The translations under genes were made by a program, and so were the position numbers. Of a stretch of 9,805 nucleotides of DNA, positions 7,095 through 9,805 are shown piece after piece; position 1 is the stretch's first letter, and each line of letters starts with the position of its first letter. Below the pieces are notes generated by a model. The model made no database searches, had not been told where the DNA came from, and saw only the letters and a program-made list of their open reading frames with translations. Origin of the DNA: Flavobacterium psychrophilum (GTDB lineage: Bacteria > Bacteroidota > Bacteroidia > Flavobacteriales > Flavobacteriaceae); contig CAMDSN010000048.1 in NCBI GenBank assembly GCA_945907225.1, positions 1-9,805 of the forward strand, written 5' to 3'.

Positions 7095-7151
7095 TCCTTC
7101 GATACTTCCTTCGTCAGCACAGGCGTAGTTAAGGATGTCAAGTCGTCAAAA
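7094..7151. other. GC-richer intergenic patch between fahA and gcvT
   Basis: About 47% of bases are G or C here, against an AT-rich background. ATCCTT (7094-7099) is complementary to AAGGAT (7131-7136), and the stretch then runs GTCAAGTCGTCAAAAC (7137-7152). It has no T tract and no convincing ORF. It may be a relic of a dispersed intergenic repeat, of the TTCGnC-rich palindromic kind that I believe is common in flavobacterial genomes. I could not confirm this from one copy. Confidence 0.35.
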
Positions 7152-7186
7152 CAAACTATATTATAATACAAACAACACAATCTAAA

Positions 7187-8269
7187 ATGAAAAATACAGC
7201 ATTAACAAAAATACATGAAGGTTTAGGTGCAAAAATGGTTCCTTTTGCAGGATATAATATGCCAGTACAATATGAAGGCGTTAACGCCGAGCACGAAACT
7301 GTTAGAAATGGCGTTGGTGTTTTTGATGTTTCTCATATGGGGGAATTTTTGATCAGTGGCGAATCTGCTTTAGCACTAATTCAGAAAGTAACATCAAATG
7401 ATGCTTCGGTTTTAGAAATAGGTGGAGCACAATATTCTTGCTTGCCCAATTCAGAGGGAGGAATTGTAGATGATTTACTTGTATATCGTATGAAGGAAAA
7501 CCAATATCTTTTGGTTGTAAACGCATCCAACATAGAAAAAGATTGGAATTGGATCTTTTCTCACAATGATATGGGGGTTGACATGCAAAATATTTCCAAT
7601 GATTACTCCCTATTAGCTATTCAAGGACCCAAATCGGTTGAAGCAATGCAATCGCTAACTTCTATTGATTTAGCTGCTATTGCCTATTATCATTTTGAAG
7701 TTGCTGACTTTGCAGGAATACAAGATGTAATAATTTCAGCCACAGGATACACCGGATCAGGTGGCTTTGAAATCTACTGTAAGAATGAAGCTGTAGAACA
7801 AGTTTGGAACAAAGTATTTGAAGCTGGTGCTGCATTTGGAATAAAACCTGTTGGACTTGCTGCAAGGGATACTCTCCGTCTTGAAATGGGATTTTGTTTG
7901 TACGGAAATGATATCAACGATTCGACTTCTCCCATCGAAGCTGGCTTAGGTTGGATAACCAAATTTAATAAAGCATTTATAAACTCCGAAAATTTAAAAA
8001 AGCAAAAAGAGCTTGGTGTATCAAAAAAATTAGTCGGCTTTGAATTAACAGAACGTGGAATTCCGAGACATGATTATGAAATTGTAGATTCAAATGGAAA
8101 TAATATAGGTATTGTTACTTCGGGAACAATGGCGCCAAGTTTAGGTAAAGGCATCGGAATGGGGTATGTGAAAACCGAATTTGCAATTGTTGGAAGTGAA
8201 ATTTTTATTCAAATCAGAAATAATAATGTTGCTGCAAAAGTGATAAAAATGCCTTTTTATAAAAAGTAA
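7187..8269 (+). CDS. gcvT: Glycine cleavage system aminomethyltransferase (T protein)
   Basis: A 360-residue tetrahydrofolate-dependent enzyme. It takes the aminomethyl group from the lipoylated H protein, releasing ammonia and forming 5,10-methylene-tetrahydrofolate. Family motifs in order: [14 protein letters not shown] (18-31), [11 protein letters not shown] (44-54), [10 protein letters not shown] (91-100, holding the aspartate implicated in catalysis), [11 protein letters not shown] (110-120), [11 protein letters not shown] (187-197), [20 protein letters not shown] (223-242), PIEAGLGW (249-256), RGIPRHDY (290-297) and the C-terminal barrel motif [18 protein letters not shown]. Length is normal. 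The P and H genes are not nearby, which I believe is usual in this phylum, where gcvT is often separate. No promoter element of the TAnnTTTG type is visible in the 92-bp gap after fahA, so read-through from fahA is plausible. No glycine riboswitch is seen upstream. Confidence 0.98.
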   Translation: MKNTALTKIHEGLGAKMVPFAGYNMPVQYEGVNAEHETVRNGVGVFDVSHMGEFLISGESALALIQKVTSNDASVLEIGGAQYSCLPNSEGGIVDDLLVYRMKENQYLLVVNASNIEKDWNWIFSHNDMGVDMQNISNDYSLLAIQGPKSVEAMQSLTSIDLAAIAYYHFEVADFAGIQDVIISATGYTGSGGFEIYCKNEAVEQVWNKVFEAGAAFGIKPVGLAARDTLRLEMGFCLYGNDINDSTSPIEAGLGWITKFNKAFINSENLKKQKELGVSKKLVGFELTERGIPRHDYEIVDSNGNNIGIVTSGTMAPSLGKGIGMGYVKTEFAIVGSEIFIQIRNNNVAAKVIKMPFYKK

Positions 8270-8368
8270 TTGATTACTTATTATAAATATTGAATAGCAA
8301 ATAGACGCTTTACTAAAAACACAAGTTCAAGCACATTAAATTTTTAATAAATTAAATTAATTCTGAAT

Positions 8369-9805
8369 ATGAAGTCAGTAAAAATAATAATACCACTACT
8401 CCTATTCCCTTTTTTAATTTATAGTCAAAAAGAAAAAGATCCTTGTAGAACATTACAAAATATCAATTCTCTAATACAAGAATATCATTATAAGCCAAGT
8501 GTTGTAGACGATAGTTTATCTTCTTATTTACTCAATTCCTTTTTGAATAAATTGGATGCTAACAACCGATTATTTTTGGCTTCTGAAATAGACACTATAT
8601 CAAAACATGAATATAAAATTGATGACTATATTTCCAACAATAATTGTGGTTTTCTTAAGGAAATGTATAACGTATATTCAAATTCTGCACTTCGTTATTC
8701 CAAAATTATCACCGAACTGAAAAATGAAAAATTTTCATATTCAAGTAAGGACAAAATAAATTTTTCTGATTCAATATTTACTTTTGCTGTCAACGAAAAT
8801 GAATTAAAAAAAAAGATTAGCAAACTAATTCTGTATGATGTTTTAAAAGAAATAGCAGAAGTAAGTAACGATAAGGATTCTCTAGTCATTAATTTTGATT
8901 CGCTTGCCCCAAAAAAGAGACTAGCAATTTTTGAAGAGTATGAGTGTCTGAGTGAAATGTATAATCTAAGTCAAAACGATTTTAACATATTATTTTTTAA
9001 AGAATTCTGCAATTATTTTGACCCACATAGTGACTATTTTTCTGATACTGAAAAGTCAGAATTTTATGCAACCGTAAGTTCTGATAATTTTTCATTTGGT
9101 TTTCAGGTTTCATTAGAAGAAAATGGTTCTATTATAGTAGAATCTGTAGTACCCGGTAGTCCTGCTTATTTTAGTTCCAAAATTAGCAGCGGAGATAAAC
9201 TCCTGAAAATTAGCAATAAAGATGAAGAAATTGAACTTTCATGCAAAACGATAAAAAAAGTTGAATCGTTACTTTATTCCAAAAAATTTAAAACTTGCCT
9301 TTTTACGTTTAGAAAGAAAAATGGAGAAATCTATAGTGTTAATTTGGTAAAAAAAATAATTGCGGATTATGAAAACAGGATTTATAGTTTCCTAATAAAA
9401 AAGGGGGATCAACAATATGGATATATTAAAATACCCAGTTTTTATTCCACTTTTGAAAACGGAAAATCCAACCTCTCCCTAGATATGGTTAATGAATTAA
9501 CCTATTTACAGGAAGATAGTATTGACGGTTTAATCATTGATGTTCAAGACAACGGCGGTGGATCTATGGACGAAGTTCAAAAGTTATCGAGTTTGTTTAT
9601 TGACGAGGGCCCAATAGCAATGATAAAGAATAATAAAAACAAAGTAGAAACTATCACTGATTCTTTGCCAGGAGCCATTTACAATGGACCACTTGTTGTA
9701 ATGATTAACGGTAATTCTGCCTCAGCTAGTGAGTTTTTTGTAAATGTAATGCAAGATTACAATAGAGCAATTATAATTGGCAATCCCTCTTTTGGTAAAG
9801 CTACA
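8369..9805 (+). CDS. Secreted S41 carboxyl-terminal processing protease, Prc/Tsp-like (partial at 3' end)
   Basis: The frame is open from ATG 8369 to the window end, 479 codons without a stop. Residues 1-19 are a Sec signal peptide (MKSVK, a hydrophobic core, then IYS before Gln20), so the protein is periplasmic or exported. No lipobox is seen. Residues about 27-210 resemble the helical N-terminal domain of E. coli Prc (compare YHYKPSVVDD and LNKLDANNRLFLASEID). DPHSDYFS (218-225) leads into a PDZ-like domain at about 240-325. The S41 peptidase core follows, with LIIDVQDNGGGSMDE (388-402), NGNSASASEFF (448-457) and PSFGKAT (473-479). Ser452, Asp463 and Lys477 keep the 11- and 14-residue spacing of the Prc triad as I recall it (Ser430, Asp441, Lys455), so it is probably active. 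Two local oddities are Gln393 where NNGGG proteins often have Arg, and Ala after the catalytic Lys instead of Gly. The gene lies 99 bp after gcvT with no clear promoter of its own. Confidence 0.93.
   Translation, partial: MKSVKIIIPLLLFPFLIYSQKEKDPCRTLQNINSLIQEYHYKPSVVDDSLSSYLLNSFLNKLDANNRLFLASEIDTISKHEYKIDDYISNNNCGFLKEMYNVYSNSALRYSKIITELKNEKFSYSSKDKINFSDSIFTFAVNENELKKKISKLILYDVLKEIAEVSNDKDSLVINFDSLAPKKRLAIFEEYECLSEMYNLSQNDFNILFFKEFCNYFDPHSDYFSDTEKSEFYATVSSDNFSFGFQVSLEENGSIIVESVVPGSPAYFSSKISSGDKLLKISNKDEEIELSCKTIKKVESLLYSKKFKTCLFTFRKKNGEIYSVNLVKKIIADYENRIYSFLIKKGDQQYGYIKIPSFYSTFENGKSNLSLDMVNELTYLQEDSIDGLIIDVQDNGGGSMDEVQKLSSLFIDEGPIAMIKNNKNKVETITDSLPGAIYNGPLVVMINGNSASASEFFVNVMQDYNRAIIIGNPSFGKAT

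Noticed and set aside
6830..7180. 116-codon open frame on the - strand over the end of fahA
   Set aside because: It overlaps the conserved C-terminus of fumarylacetoacetase almost entirely and has no recognisable protein features.
7095..7186. Glycine riboswitch upstream of gcvT
   Set aside because: The 92-base gap lacks room and recognisable structure for the known glycine aptamers.
8264..8279. Palindrome AAGTAAT-TG-ATTACTT across the gcvT stop codon
   Set aside because: All but one pair are A-T, the loop is only two bases and no T tract follows, so it is not a credible terminator.

Overview
The window looks like chromosomal DNA of a member of the Bacteroidota, most likely the Flavobacteriaceae. 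It is AT-rich. Its start codons are preceded by A/T-rich leaders without Shine-Dalgarno sequences. The -7 elements match TAnnTTTG. One gene ends in a type IX secretion (T9SS) sorting domain, and a secreted protein has a signal peptide ending in YSQ. The gene content (MiaE, fumarylacetoacetase, GcvT, GlyA) fits an aerobic heterotroph. I see no insertion sequence, prophage, CRISPR array, tRNA or rRNA, and no intergenic gap above 300 bases. Everything points to ordinary core chromosome rather than an accessory island.

Layout, left to right. (1) 1-192, +: the last 63 residues of a T9SS-exported protein, closed by a perfect hairpin terminator (214-248). (2) 390-3016, -: a two-gene unit in which a von Willebrand A (VWA) protein is followed after 44 bp by a MoxR/ChlI-like AAA+ ATPase. 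It is probably an ATPase/metal-dependent-adhesion-site chaperone pair of unknown client. (3) 3123-3695, +: a Qnr/McbG-like pentapeptide-repeat protein transcribed divergently from the VWA gene. (4) 3720-5700, -: glyA (serine hydroxymethyltransferase), then miaE (tRNA 2-methylthio-N6-isopentenyladenosine hydroxylase) 112 bp downstream. The gap between them holds short GTC/A-rich repeats in inverted orientation. (5) 5811-8269, +: fahA (fumarylacetoacetase, last step of tyrosine catabolism) and gcvT (glycine cleavage T protein), divergent from glyA across a 110-bp region with recognisable Bacteroidota promoter elements on both strands. (6) 8369-9805, +: a secreted S41 (Prc/Tsp-like) carboxyl-terminal processing protease, cut by the window end.

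Functional links: GlyA and GcvT both exchange one-carbon units between glycine/serine and 5,10-methylene-tetrahydrofolate, and they flank fahA in a divergent arrangement. FahA releases fumarate and acetoacetate from aromatic amino acids. MiaE acts on tRNA and needs oxygen. The AAA+/VWA pair, the pentapeptide protein and the protease have no evident pathway link to these genes.

I found no convincing new system. The least understood parts are the AAA+/VWA pair, the pentapeptide-repeat protein and the repeat-like intergenic segments.
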